Source: Chondrus crispus (taxonomy: Eukaryota; Rhodophyta; Florideophyceae; Gigartinales; Gigartinaceae). Taken from it: a stretch of 64,000 bases of DNA. Below are positions 33,701 to 43,690 of the stretch, in pieces. The DNA is taken from the NCBI RefSeq assembly GCF_000350225.1, contig NW_005179106.1, positions 62,001 through 126,000 of the forward strand, written 5' to 3'. The notes beneath the pieces are model-generated. The model saw nothing but the letters and a program-made list of their open reading frames with translations. It was not told the DNA's origin and made no database searches. A program made the position numbers and the translations under genes. Numbering within the stretch: position 1 is the stretch's first letter; each line of letters starts with the position of its first letter.

Positions 33701-34124
33701 TACTATTTTTAATAGCCCTGACGGCATCCAGTTACGGCTGAACGTACCAGGACATGGACAAAGGAAAATTCGTTCGGAAAGGTGGTGTGCTTTATGTGGG
33801 ATGAACGTGAAGGGAAATAGCAAATATAGAGGACATCGTTCCTCCTTTAAGTGTACGCATTGTGAGACACATTTGTGTGTCAGAACCTATCCCGGTACAC
33901 GGCGCTCTTGCTGGGACATGTGGCATTCGAGGAAGCGACTAGAGCAGCGCGAAACGGAAGCCAGAATAAGTGTATCTCGGGAAAGGTCTGAATGTTCTTC
34001 CCAAGCCTCTGATTGTCTGGAGGAAAATTCCGGGTCTCAGCGTCGCGGTGCAGCACGGAAACGAGGTTCCAGTGACTCAGAAAGGCAAAGGACGAGGTCT
34101 GTGAGAAGGCGGTTGTCATTATAG
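30723..34124 (+). pseudogene. piggyBac-type transposase with inserted YqaJ nuclease domain, disrupted
   Basis: From an ATG at 30723 the N-terminal part is Pro-rich, with a small 18-bp tandem repeat near 30850-30902, then an AT-hook-like Arg/Gly stretch (GRPRGRRGREGRG). The piggyBac DDE core follows: first acidic motif TLDDDLYGT near 31643, KADKEGH, then second motif VITADRGYGK with Asp at 31898-31900. A YqaJ-type nuclease follows (32455-33070), and only after it the third motif, FYSKTKGGVDGG with Asp at 33335-33337, matching YNxxMGGVD of piggyBac. A C-terminal zinc finger (RWCALCG, CTHCETHLC, SCWDMWH; 33780-33915) closes the protein, as in the family. Breaks: a frame change near 31590-31610, TGA at 32303 and 33230, and a frame change at the T-run near 33708. 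It is probably inactive, although introns or recoding at some breaks cannot be excluded. Confidence 0.82.
32455..33070 (+). other. YqaJ/lambda-exonuclease-like PD-(D/E)XK nuclease domain inside the transposase
   Basis: All the landmark motifs of the YqaJ family appear in order: FRITGTVAGIL (family RxxxITxS), MLRGTVTENAAV (GxxxExxA), WLACSPDGMAL (SPDG with the catalytic Asp), CTVEIKTSV (the ExK of the active site), and CHIGQLLQQLIV followed by YVLYISCSE (the QxQ helix and strand). The catalytic residues are all present. YqaJ enzymes are 5'-3' exonucleases of phage-type recombination systems. Here the domain is in frame with the DDE core on both sides apart from one TGA each side, and lies where piggyBac has its insertion domain. 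Confidence 0.85.
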
Positions 34125-34153
34125 CTATGAATGAGTAGTTAGAATAGCCCTGT

Positions 34154-34396
34154 ATGTACGGTACACCCTACATAACGCAATTTACTGGCATCATCGTGGT
34201 CCGAAAGTAGCAATTTTTCGAGCGATGTAAAAGGGGGTTGTAATTGTTCAACTTCGCTGAAACTTGGTAGACGCACTCTCCGGGCCGTTGGGTATCTCTC
34301 TATGTGATTGGTTTGGCAGGTTCAAATCAACGGACGTACTTTCGACGCCCCAAAGTTAATGTACGGTGTACCGTACATTAAAACATCACATTAGGG
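34154..34396. repeat. right terminus of the piggyBac-like element
   Basis: It holds a degenerate, reversed subterminal palindrome (34154-34173), a perfect one (34359-34378), and the terminal ACATTAGGG. The order mirrors the left end with wider spacing. Confidence 0.8.
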
Positions 34397-34459
34397 ATAT
34401 AGACTGCCTATCTAGAAACACCACCACCTGTACACACAGCACCCAGCCTTTTGTCCCAG

Positions 34460-36424
34460 CTACGCCATTTCATCGCTCTTAGAGAAACCCTCTATTGCAA
34501 CTTCGATCAAATCCTCGGAAGCATCTTCGGAAGTACCCCCGCCAGTGCCCTCGGAATTGCCTTTGGTCGAAGCCTCAGTGGAACCCTGGGTCGAGCCCTC
34601 TCCCGTCGTCGAGTTGTCATCACCCTCTCTCCTCTTTGCTTTGTTCACCCTCTCCGCCTCCTGCGGGTCCAGCACCATTTCTAAAAAGATTACGAAGCAC
34701 GCCACGAAAGCCAGTATGAAGAAAACCTGCAGCTTGGTCAGCGTCAGGCTCAGATGGCTGTCCTTTGGACACTGCCCGATCGACTTGACATAATTCTCTG
34801 GCCTTGGGAGCAACCCCGATCGCTGCATGTCCAGCGTTGCGTTGCTCATCATTTCCGTGTACTTGGAGCCACGCGGAAGAAGGAACGACAGTCCACCCAG
34901 GAAGCAAGGCTCGCCCGTTGACACTACCTTCTGGCAGTACCTTCCGTGGGCAAGACTCATGCCCGTGGCAGTGAGACCGATCATAAATTTGCACTTTTTC
35001 TTGTACAACCTCTTGGCGCCTTTTTCGTATGATGAAACCAGCATCGGAGTGTGACCCTTGTGACAGGGACTGGCCAGGGGAATGGGAAGTGTAGTTGTTA
35101 GCAACCACTATTTGAGAGAAACACGGAGGTAACGAGGTAAGCGTGGCGTACTCTGTAGCGATAGCGTCATCCCAGAACACTTCTATGGCTCCTCCTTCTG
35201 GCACGCACACTTCAGACGGGGGTATATGGCACTTTTTCAGGTCTTCAATATTGCGATAGTCAGAAACGAGGGTATCCTGTACAAGTACCGCACTGTTAAA
35301 AACGTGGGAAGGCGTTAATTTCTTTCCGTGAGATCCTCGCTGGGAGTCTGAGGCTGCTGGCGTCTGAAGACAAAATAACTTACGTCATTGCCGCTTCGTA
35401 TGTCAAAATGAGGAAAAGGCTGCATAGAGCAATGAGCAGGTTGAGAACCCATTGTCTCGAGCTCGTCTTGCCCTCGATGGGATCGTAGCCACCTTGACCG
35501 ACCATACGGCTCACTAATGGAGATGGTTCGCGAAAAGTAGAAAAGTGATAGAAATGGGGAGAGAAAACTAAGTCAGAGGCAAAGAAAGAATTTGAATGAA
35601 GCCAAACTTCTTTCGACAAAGACTTACGTGTGCTTTGCAGTGCCTTTCGCAATCGATATGGTATGCGACTCTTCAACAAATAGTGCTTCATCCTGCGCAC
35701 CCGAGAGGATGTTCTCGGCAGCGGCTGGTAAGATTCATCCGGGGGTACGAAGCGCCTGTCAAGCATTTTGAGAAACGTAAACACACAAACAAGCCCTACT
35801 ATGAAAAACCACACAGTGGTAGAGAAAGCAGTGATGAAGAAGGCGCCCGCAGATGCTGAGGAAGTGTTATCCGTATGCACAACGATGCTCAGGCCGTCGA
35901 TAGCGAACGGCGGCAGAAAATCCACTCGCCTGAAGCGCTCAGGATTCCGAAACCAACCGCCGACAGCCATTTCACACTGGCATTTTGGGTCTTGTCGAAT
36001 ATTCCCATCTTCTGTAGTGCACTCGTCTATATTTTTGACGATAGCGTTGAATTGCACGTCGTCCTCGTTTCTCAACTCTTTGAGAGACTCGCATCGAAAT
36101 CCAAGCCTTTCTTGCAGCTGTTCAAGGTACCGAATGGCCAGTCCATCGTATCCATGAATCTGAAAGTGAGCTAACATGTGAAGGTTAGCTGTGCAAGCGT
36201 CGCCGTCACAGTGTGAATTCGCGTAGTCCGATTGGAATGAACATGGTTCCTACCTTAGCTTCGTTCCTTACGATTATTGGATTCTCTATGGCGGTGCAGC
36301 AGCGAAGATTGACCCCATCGAGATCGCGCTCCATGGCCTCAGTCGCGCAGAGGAACAGGCCGAACAATGCTGTGATGTTGACCATGGATTTGCGAAACAT
36401 TGTCTTGGAATCCAATTTCGACAT
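34460..36424 (-). CDS. ionotropic glutamate receptor-like ligand-gated channel
   Basis: The gene is read on the minus strand as five exons: 36424-36254, 36159-35628, 35513-35384, 35292-35153 and 35070-34460, giving 527 residues. The introns (94, 114, 91 and about 82 nt) are GT-AG and keep the frame; three start GTAGGA or GTAAGT, while the last (35152-35071) is less certain. An N-terminal hydrophobic segment (about 13-30) looks like a signal peptide. S1 contains IHGYDGLAIRYLEQL and the eukaryotic-type VGGWFRNPERFRRVDF. M1 is about 163-186, a very short pore segment (MVGQGGYDP) about 237-245, and M3 about 255-276, with YEAAMTAV in place of the animal SYTANLAAF. S2 (GGAIEVFW, GSKYTEMMSNATLDMQRSG) and M4 (437-456) follow. 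There is no amino-terminal regulatory domain. The C-terminal tail is rich in Glu, Ser, Thr and Gly. The ligand is unknown. Confidence 0.8.
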
Positions 36425-39400
36425 AATAGAGTTTCAGTGCACACATTCAACTGCTACGGGATTGCAAGTTGATGCAAACTGTACATATATATACCATGCG
36501 GTGCTGCAGAATGTTAGGACGAAAGGCTTTATTTTATAAACAGAATCTGCTTCCTCTTGCGTCGACAGAACAACTGTTCATAGGAAAGGCAATAACAGTG
36601 TTTATTCTGTGCGGAAGATTGAGTGAGAGTTTTTAATCAGAAGACGGACTGCGCTTGCGTCTTGACCAAGGCCCCTGTAATGGGCGGTGTGACGCTTCTT
36701 TCCTACAGTACGCCAGTTTCTAAGACGAAAGTTGGTAAGTTCACCGTGAAGTGACTGCCCTCAGGTGGGTCATCATCCCGAGGAGTGACGTGGTCTGCAA
36801 ACTTTTTTCTATGATCGGCTAGTGTCGAAGCTAATAGGAACCTTGTATGCTCGCGCCCGTGACCAAGATATGGAGTAGGCAAAACTTTTTCGTCTAAGCA
36901 AAGGTACTAGGGGTGGATTCTATGGGCACGGGCACCATGAGACTGTATCCTTTCATCAACGCGGTAACGTATGGTATATTCGTTCTGCATGGTGTCTTCT
37001 TCGCAGCAAGGAGCTCTACCTGAAGCATGAGAGCAGAGTTCTTCCGCACCACACCTGAACAGGGCAATATGCCCCTCATGGACAGACTGCAATCCAGCAA
37101 TGTGGCTATTTGGGCTAATGTATCTCACAGAACGGTAAATTACTTGTCCGAGGGCTCGGCTCTAGGGATACAAATTCGTCCAGCATGCTTTCAAACGCGA
37201 CGTCACCATGCAATAGAGATCAGTTTCTATGACAGCAAGGACGCTGGAAGCACGCACCAGGAGGCAACTCCTAAATCTCAACAATCTCGGCTCTTGCGAC
37301 CAATCCCCTATCTGTGCTTCGGGCATGTGTCCATAGTGGTAAGCACGGGGGGGAAGTGGCTGTAGGCCGTCCTTCCCGCTCTGTTTCGGACGAGTCTCCA
37401 TAGTGAACGGTTGACGTGTGATGATGGAGGAAAGGCCAAAACTCTGCGCACTGCTGTGCGGGATAATTGTGCCAGCACGGCGCAAATATTATTCATTGCT
37501 GGTGCGCATGGCTTCTGCTCGCATGCACGCACGTGCAGGCCCTGATGCCCTCGAGTGGCTAGGCAATTTTTTTGTTTTTTTCTCGAGTACAACAAAGGCG
37601 TGGATGGCGACTTTCGAGGCACTTTGCCTGTCTCGGGATTTATTCTTCTTCTCTCCAACAAATTCAAACCGCCAACTGCTTACAAGTATAGGGCGCTTCC
37701 TTTACGTGGAGGGCATGTTTGCGCGCTAGGTAAGCCTACAAGGCAAGAAGAAGATTAGGCTGCGTCAGCAAGTTTGAAAGATACAATCGCATTCCTTCTA
37801 TTTCATTGTGCTGGAAGTCATGGATGCTGTCTCGAGATCCAGACGTCCTTCCCTTGTCATGGGGCCCAGTTGCTGCATACTTGCTGTAGCAAATGGAATG
37901 TATGTATCGTTCGATTGAAGGTGGAATAAAGACAGTATGAACTTCGGACAGCTTCCAAAACTGAGCCGAGGCTGTGAGTGCGCAGCTCTGTTCTCACAAA
38001 ACCGAGTCTGATTAATGGGTTTGGCGAAACGGCAATGAGCATTTCAATATGTAAAGGTTTTACGAGTACACCCAGCCGAAAAACGGACTGGCGAGACGAC
38101 GTGATAAGTACTTGTCGTGTTGTTAAACTATCAAGATGATCCGTCTTCTTCTCTTTTCAAGGGACTTTTTATCTGTTTTTGAGTGAAAACGATAGCCAGA
38201 TATATCACAGTCGGGTCTCAGATTCTGTTGGCAACTATTTGCAAAACAAACAGCTACAAAAACCTGGAGGCCATGTTCATACTGCCCCATGGAGATTAGG
38301 TACTGTGTTGGAAGGAGGAGGGGCTGAGGAAAACGACTAAACTGCTGACACGCCAGCCGGAAGCATGTCGTTCGGCATCACTCGTGGCAGAATACTGTAT
38401 GTCTCCGCTCTAGGCCGTTGATGCTCACCTCGACTGCGCTTTCAACGTGGAGCAGATCAGGGAAGCCGCCGTACCTTTCGCAACAGAATCAATGGTGCAA
38501 CAAAATTCCATTGGTTAAACCGGCCACGTACAACAGACTCGGGGAAAATACGAACACACGATAGACTATGGTAGACTCCTGCATCGTGAGCAGTCTCACT
38601 CCGATTTCATGCGCACTCGTCATCGGGGAAACTAATTTTAAATGCGGATTCAGTAGGTCACGAAGGCAGTTACGCGGGAATTGTACAAAGACTCGCTTTA
38701 TGCGCATTTACTGACCGTGTCCTGATAGTGCAGTTCTCTCAGGACATTTGTTACCAAAAGCGCATTCATTAAGGTTGTCCGTAAAATAACGCGTTGTGTT
38801 TTTCCATTTGCCCACGAAGTCGCTGGACGCAAACCCGAGATTAATCAATTCCACCACGAGTTTTGCGGACTGACCTCCAGCAAGGTACCTGCCCGCAACA
38901 AACGCAAGTCCGGTACATCGTTGTGCCGCCCGACGGATCACGTGCACCTGGGCGAATACTCGCTGAAAGCGAATATTGTTGCTCGCCACAAGGATAGAAT
39001 GGTTCTGAGTCGACAGAGCGATGTGTTTCGTCTTCGTGAAAGGCTGACGGGGGCCGTTTGGAGAGGACTGCTTTTTAGAAGCTTCTACAGTACTTATCTA
39101 TCTTTCGCGGTTGCTTCGGCGGCATCTGTGGCAGATCTTGTCGCGCTTTGATCCATTGATGAACTCTGCGCAGATGAAGCGATAGGGGCATCCATGACGC
39201 ATATCGATACGACCAGTGTAGTCTGAGACTCATTTGTGCTGATGAAAAGAACGGAAGACCCACTTTGTTTTCCTTCAAGACGGGTCGATCCGGCACTGCT
39301 GTGATGAGGCGGATGTGAAACTCGTGGAAAACTCACATGCCCCGAGTATTCGTTACAGGTATGCTGTGAGTTTTGCCAAGCGCGTTCTTTGAAAAATTTG

Positions 39401-39999
39401 CGTTCGGAAAATCTGAGCAAACTCACCGCCAAAACACGAGTTTTCGTGACTTTACGGAAAACCTTATTGAGTCAAATATTTCTAAACTTTGTAAGTTTGT
39501 ACAAAACGACGAAAGTTCGGCAACGATCCTATCATACCTCATACTGTACCGCAAAATCGGTATGGTTCCTTACAAGTTGTAAGCGTCGTATTAAATATTA
39601 GAGACAATGGGGAAACTATGGCACATTTGGGATTCTTAATTCCATTTAGGAGGTTCACATCACACCCTTCTCGATAATGCAAGACTGAGTCTGTTGGCTC
39701 AGGGTGACATCAGCCTGCATTCATCCCCTTCTCGCTCTATGCAATCTCCCCATCATATCGCGGATCACCGCACTTGCATTTGTCCACACGCAGGTGCTCC
39801 GTGACCCGTCTGCTACTCTGATGCGTATCACAGCTGTCTTCATATTACACGTCTGACAACTGTAAGGTATCTGCGCCGCACTGGATTCATCCCCTCGTCG
39901 TCGCACCTGCCCTTCTCCCTGCTGGACTGTACAGTGTGGCGGCCTTTTTCAGTCGGCACCACAAGAGGCTTCGTTGAGCACAACTCCTGCCTCAGAGTG
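36425..39999. other. no assignable gene; some minus-strand open stretches
   Basis: No family is recognised in these 3.6 kb. On the minus strand around 39430-38490 successive open stretches could be exons (one reads LVASNNIRFQRVFAQVHVIRR and onwards to NECAFGNKCPE), and another lies at 37100-36894. They have no family resemblance I can name, and the splice sites are unclear. A plus-strand stretch at 37027-37365 also starts with ATG but has no support. A decayed or multi-exon gene is possible. Confidence 0.35.
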
Positions 40000-41292
40000 A
40001 TGAGGGATGCCCATCCGACATCAGCGCGGCATCCTGTTGCATACATTCATCCTTTCAATGTCAAGTCAAGTTTTTCCGTTCTAGCGCGCCAGAACCAGTT
40101 GTCACCTGCCTTGGCTGTTCGTGCTCGACAAATTGCGATGACCGGCCTTTGTCATTCACCCCGATATTCAGTTGCGCCTATGATGGAAGTCACGGACCGT
40201 CACTTTAGAACACTTTCACGCCTGATTAGTCGAGATGCTGTGCTCTACACAGAAATGGTCGTGGATCGTACACTGATTTACAATGAACAACTTAGAGAAT
40301 ACGCGTTGAGGATTCCGCCACTGCCCAATTCGTCCTCTTCGCAACATCCCGTCGTGCTTCAATTAGGCGGCTCTGTCCCCGACGAGCTTGAAGCTGCAGC
40401 TCGAATCGCCGCAAAGTATGGGTACAGTGAGGTCAATTTGAATTGCGGTTGTCCATCACCAAAAGTTGCTGGCAAAGGTTGTTTTGGAGCTGCGTTGATG
40501 CGTGCGCCAGAAGTCGTTGCGGAAGCGACGAAAAAGATGGCTGCTGTTTTGCCGGAGACCACCCCTGTAACAGTGAAATGTCGTATTGGCGTAGACGACT
40601 TGGATTCCTATGACTTCTTACGCAACTTTGTTGAAATTGTTCACCAACGGGGCGGGGTCAAGCATTTCATCATTCACGCAAGGAAAGCGATTCTTGGGGG
40701 CCTTTCCCCAGCGCAGAACCGCTCAGTCCCACCCTTAAAATATGGGTATGTTCACAGACTCCTGCAAGACTTTCCTGACGTAACTTTCACCATAAATGGG
40801 GGATTTAAGACTCTATCTGCTGTGCAGGAACAACTTGACGTTGGCGTCCATGGTGTCATGGTTGGTCGGGAAGTAATGGACAAGCCGTGGCATGCGCTTT
40901 GTGATGTGGATCGCCTGTTTTTTGGTCGTAATTGCACACCGGATGATGGGACAATTCTCACTCGTCGAGGTGTACTTCGCGACTACACTGCATATGCCGA
41001 GAACGAAATTGAGCGGACTGGTTGTTCTATTCGGGCTGTGGTCAAGCCACTTTTACAATTATTTCATGGGGAACCGAACGGCAAAATATATCGGCGAGCT
41101 ATCGACGAGTGTCTCCGGGACCCAGCCCTCTCTGTCGGAGATATTATAAATCGCGCTTCCTCCGTACTGTCAGATGATGTTCTTGATGCACCGCCTCCTT
41201 CAGCCGTCGCACATCTTGATAAGAGTGTAGCAGATGATGTACAGGTATGTGTACCTAACGGCAATACCGCGAATAGAACAGTGTCATGCTAA
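40000..41292 (+). CDS. tRNA-dihydrouridine synthase (DusA-like)
   Basis: Residues 1-50 are an extension that may target the protein to an organelle. The FMN-binding TIM barrel follows from about residue 52. Motifs include SVAPMMEVTDRHFR, VVLQLGGSVP, EVNLNCGCPSP, VTVKCRIGVDD, HFIIHARKA, FTINGGF and HGVMVGREVM. The order and the HFIIHARKA and LSPAQNR motifs point to the DusA branch, which reduces U20/U20a in the D-loop using NADPH. The ATG at 40000 is preferred; the frame is open upstream without another ATG close by. The catalytic Cys position of bacterial DusA (fourth residue of FGACLM) is Ala here, with a Cys four residues earlier (GKGCFGAALM, Cys161). No intron is needed. Confidence 0.9.
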   Translation: MRDAHPTSARHPVAYIHPFNVKSSFSVLARQNQLSPALAVRARQIAMTGLCHSPRYSVAPMMEVTDRHFRTLSRLISRDAVLYTEMVVDRTLIYNEQLREYALRIPPLPNSSSSQHPVVLQLGGSVPDELEAAARIAAKYGYSEVNLNCGCPSPKVAGKGCFGAALMRAPEVVAEATKKMAAVLPETTPVTVKCRIGVDDLDSYDFLRNFVEIVHQRGGVKHFIIHARKAILGGLSPAQNRSVPPLKYGYVHRLLQDFPDVTFTINGGFKTLSAVQEQLDVGVHGVMVGREVMDKPWHALCDVDRLFFGRNCTPDDGTILTRRGVLRDYTAYAENEIERTGCSIRAVVKPLLQLFHGEPNGKIYRRAIDECLRDPALSVGDIINRASSVLSDDVLDAPPPSAVAHLDKSVADDVQVCVPNGNTANRTVSC

Positions 41293-42116
41293 AGAGAGTA
41301 GGATTCTTACACACTTTGACCATCAGTGCGAGGCAGCCTTTGAACATCGACAAGAGGGCCTCTGATTATTGCGTGGGATTTCTGGAGTTTGAACAATATA
41401 CAAGAGGAGAAGAATATCAGCATGGCTCCGTAATGTCAAAACAATACAATGCAAACCCTCAGCATGGCACATCAGTGCCTATGTGGCAACGAAATAGGTA
41501 ATTTTGGAATTGCGGACCGTTGCCTAGGGAGGGGCAGAGGCTGTCCGATGGAGAGTAGGCATGAGAATAAGAATATGTTTGCACGGTGCGAAAGGACATC
41601 AAAAGGGGGGCCGAGCCTCAAGGTTTGGATGAACAGGACGTGTGCCAGGAAGAGCACGGTAAACTGTTCTTGAAGGTGACGGATGGTGCGACATCTGCAT
41701 CCGACTGCAACGGTTATTGTTGGGACGCGATGGTTGGGCGTGCAGTTTGTGTGCCATGTCATAGCAGCGTGCTCTCCCCTCGTGACGAAGAATTTTGAAT
41801 TTTCGAGTCGTTTTCAATCGAATTTTGTGGCTTGCCGCATTTTGGAGCGTCCCGCCCGTGTGCTTTTCACAAAACAGCTCCTGTACATTTTATAGCTCTG
41901 TACGATGCAACACTCGACAGGATCACATTCGTCCGGCACTGCTTTACAAGTCCCTTTCTCAAACCACAGCGCGACTTTTTCTGTCCTTTCATCTGCAACA
42001 CGCGACTTATCTGGACCAGCAACATTAGGTCTTCCTAAGAGGACTGGAAACCATCCGCATTGGTAAACGCAACGCTTTTTTCAGAAGGCTGAGGTTTCTA
42101 GTTATAACCCCTTGAA
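41293..42116. other. intergenic, nothing recognised
   Basis: Short open stretches occur on both strands without family resemblance. It probably holds the 3' end of the Dus transcript and the promoter of the next gene. Confidence 0.5.
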
Positions 42117-43652
42117 ATGGCTCCTGCCGAGTCCATTAAGCGACGCGAGCCATCGCGAAGCGTTGAATTAAGAACATGGTTTATCGAACCTGTGTTTGAT
42201 TCAGATCGTAACCTATCGACGGGTCTGATCCGTGTGTGGGGCAAGATCAGAGTTTCGCGACATCCCACCAAGTGGTGGCGCTCCTCTTCTATTCGCCAGC
42301 GGGTATCTTTCAACAAGCTTAAGACTAGGTACGGCACGTGCGTAAACCTAAAAGGAGGCATTTCCAAAAGGTATGCAAACAAACTGCGGATGCACGCGGA
42401 TGCAATTCAATGTTTTCGGGATGGGTTCCCGGCTACCTGGAGGAAACTTTTGGGACAGTCGTTCACTCCTGAAATCCTTCGCGAAAGCAATGAGCGCGCG
42501 AATATTCGGAGGAGCAGTCGACCTTGCAATCGTTCAAACATCAATGTGGGAGAGCAGGAACGCTCGCCTGCCGAGGAGAAAAATCCCAAACCACCTGTGC
42601 AAAAGAAATTAAGGCGAAGCAGTAGGCGGGCATCGCAGGTGGTTAGACCGAGAGCCAAGGATCAACAAGAACAAACTTGGAAGGCTAGCCCAGCGATACG
42701 GGAAAGACCAAGAAGAGCGAAGGCGAAAATGTCGAACGTGGAGGCAGAGGGCGCTATAGCGCAGGGGACTCTCGCGCGAAATCTACGCGGAGCTAAAGAT
42801 GCGAAGCAAGCACGAAGAGCAAGGCGTGTTGCGTTTGCAGTCTCACCGATGGGAGCGACGGGGCCGGTAGCATCAATGCCACATGAAGCGGATAGGGCGA
42901 CGGGCGGGAAGAAACCAACGGCAAGGATGAAAGGCAGTCCGAAACCGCGGTGGTCTGCCGCTCAGCGTGAAGAGTTTGACCGTCAGCGTAACTCGGTGGC
43001 GGCGGACGCGAGCAACTACTGGGAGGTGATAGCCAGCGGGGTGCGCGGCAAAACTGGGGAAGAGTGCCGATTATTGTGGGAGTCGTCTTGGGCGTCTCCG
43101 CAGGCGAGCGGGCGCAAGCGGGAGGCGGTGGGGCTGTCGAAACGGCCCGAGGAGATGATGCTGGAGATGCAGAACGCGGCCAAGAGCAAGCGGGGGCGGA
43201 ACACAGCTAAGTTTCGGAGACAGGCAAGGGAACTCGCTGAACTCGTGTCGGCCGGGACACTGGATACGGTGCTGGAGCCGTGCGTGCCGGGGGCAGCGGC
43301 GGCGAGGGACGTGGTGGTGACGCCGCGACTGCAAGGGATTGGGGTCGCGTGTAAGGGCACGCCTGGGACAGAGGTGCGGCAACTGCGGGAGCGGAACGAG
43401 AGGGCGGCGACGGCGACGACGCCGGAGATTTTGTCGAGGGGCAGGAAGATTGGATTCGCGGAGGCAGATCAGTATGTGTCATTGTTTAAAAGACGGGCTG
43501 GTAAGGGCGGGGAGAAGGCGTATGGTGGAGAGCTGGATGAAGGAAGCGGGAAAGGGGGTGGGGGAGACGAGGGGGTGCGAGAGTTGGCGGCGGTAGAAGA
43601 CGACAAAGGCTGCTCTTCGGATGATTCAGATGATAGCTGTCCTTTCTTTTAA
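42117..43652 (+). CDS. SANTA- and SANT-domain protein, KNL2/M18BP1-like
   Basis: The protein has 511 residues and starts at ATG 42117. Residues about 18-110 match the SANTA domain: TWFIEPVFDSDRNLSTG, VWGKIRVSRHPTKWWRSSSI, YGTCVNLKGGISKR, and CFRDGFPATWRKLLGQSF. Residues about 276-325 are a SANT/Myb-type domain (WSAAQREEFDRQRN, YWEVIASGVRGKTGEECRLLWE). Between them is a very basic linker. It has an RRSSRRA segment that faintly recalls the CENP-C-type motif of plant KNL2; this is weak. The tail is Ser/Asp-rich. SANTA plus SANT is the architecture of KNL2 (plants, nematodes) and M18BP1 (vertebrates), which help load the centromeric histone CENP-A/CenH3. The role here is inferred from that family. 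Confidence 0.8.
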   Translation: MAPAESIKRREPSRSVELRTWFIEPVFDSDRNLSTGLIRVWGKIRVSRHPTKWWRSSSIRQRVSFNKLKTRYGTCVNLKGGISKRYANKLRMHADAIQCFRDGFPATWRKLLGQSFTPEILRESNERANIRRSSRPCNRSNINVGEQERSPAEEKNPKPPVQKKLRRSSRRASQVVRPRAKDQQEQTWKASPAIRERPRRAKAKMSNVEAEGAIAQGTLARNLRGAKDAKQARRARRVAFAVSPMGATGPVASMPHEADRATGGKKPTARMKGSPKPRWSAAQREEFDRQRNSVAADASNYWEVIASGVRGKTGEECRLLWESSWASPQASGRKREAVGLSKRPEEMMLEMQNAAKSKRGRNTAKFRRQARELAELVSAGTLDTVLEPCVPGAAAARDVVVTPRLQGIGVACKGTPGTEVRQLRERNERAATATTPEILSRGRKIGFAEADQYVSLFKRRAGKGGEKAYGGELDEGSGKGGGGDEGVRELAAVEDDKGCSSDDSDDSCPFF

Positions 43653-43670
43653 TAATAATATTGCGTACCA

Positions 43671-43690
43671 TACGGTCCGCACGGACCGTA
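43671..43690. repeat. hairpin just after the KNL2-like gene
   Basis: TACGGTCCG is followed by CA and its exact complement, 18 bases after the stop codon. It could be part of the 3' untranslated region or help 3' end formation; nothing proves this. Confidence 0.7.

Larger units (their letters stand above)
30390..34396 (+). mobile_element. piggyBac-like DNA transposon carrying a YqaJ-type nuclease
   Basis: The 4007-bp element has 9-bp inverted ends, CCCTAATGT at 30390-30398 and ACATTAGGG at 34388-34396. CCCTA is also how typical piggyBac ends begin. Flanking ATAT (30386-30389 and 34397-34400) is the probable 4-bp target duplication, instead of the usual TTAA. Just inside each end stands the palindromic word ATGTACGGTGTACCGTACAT (30404 and 34359), with further copies at 30457 and, reversed and degenerate, 34154. 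The single coding unit on the plus strand has transposase and nuclease parts and is broken by two frame changes and two in-frame TGA codons. Confidence 0.85.
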
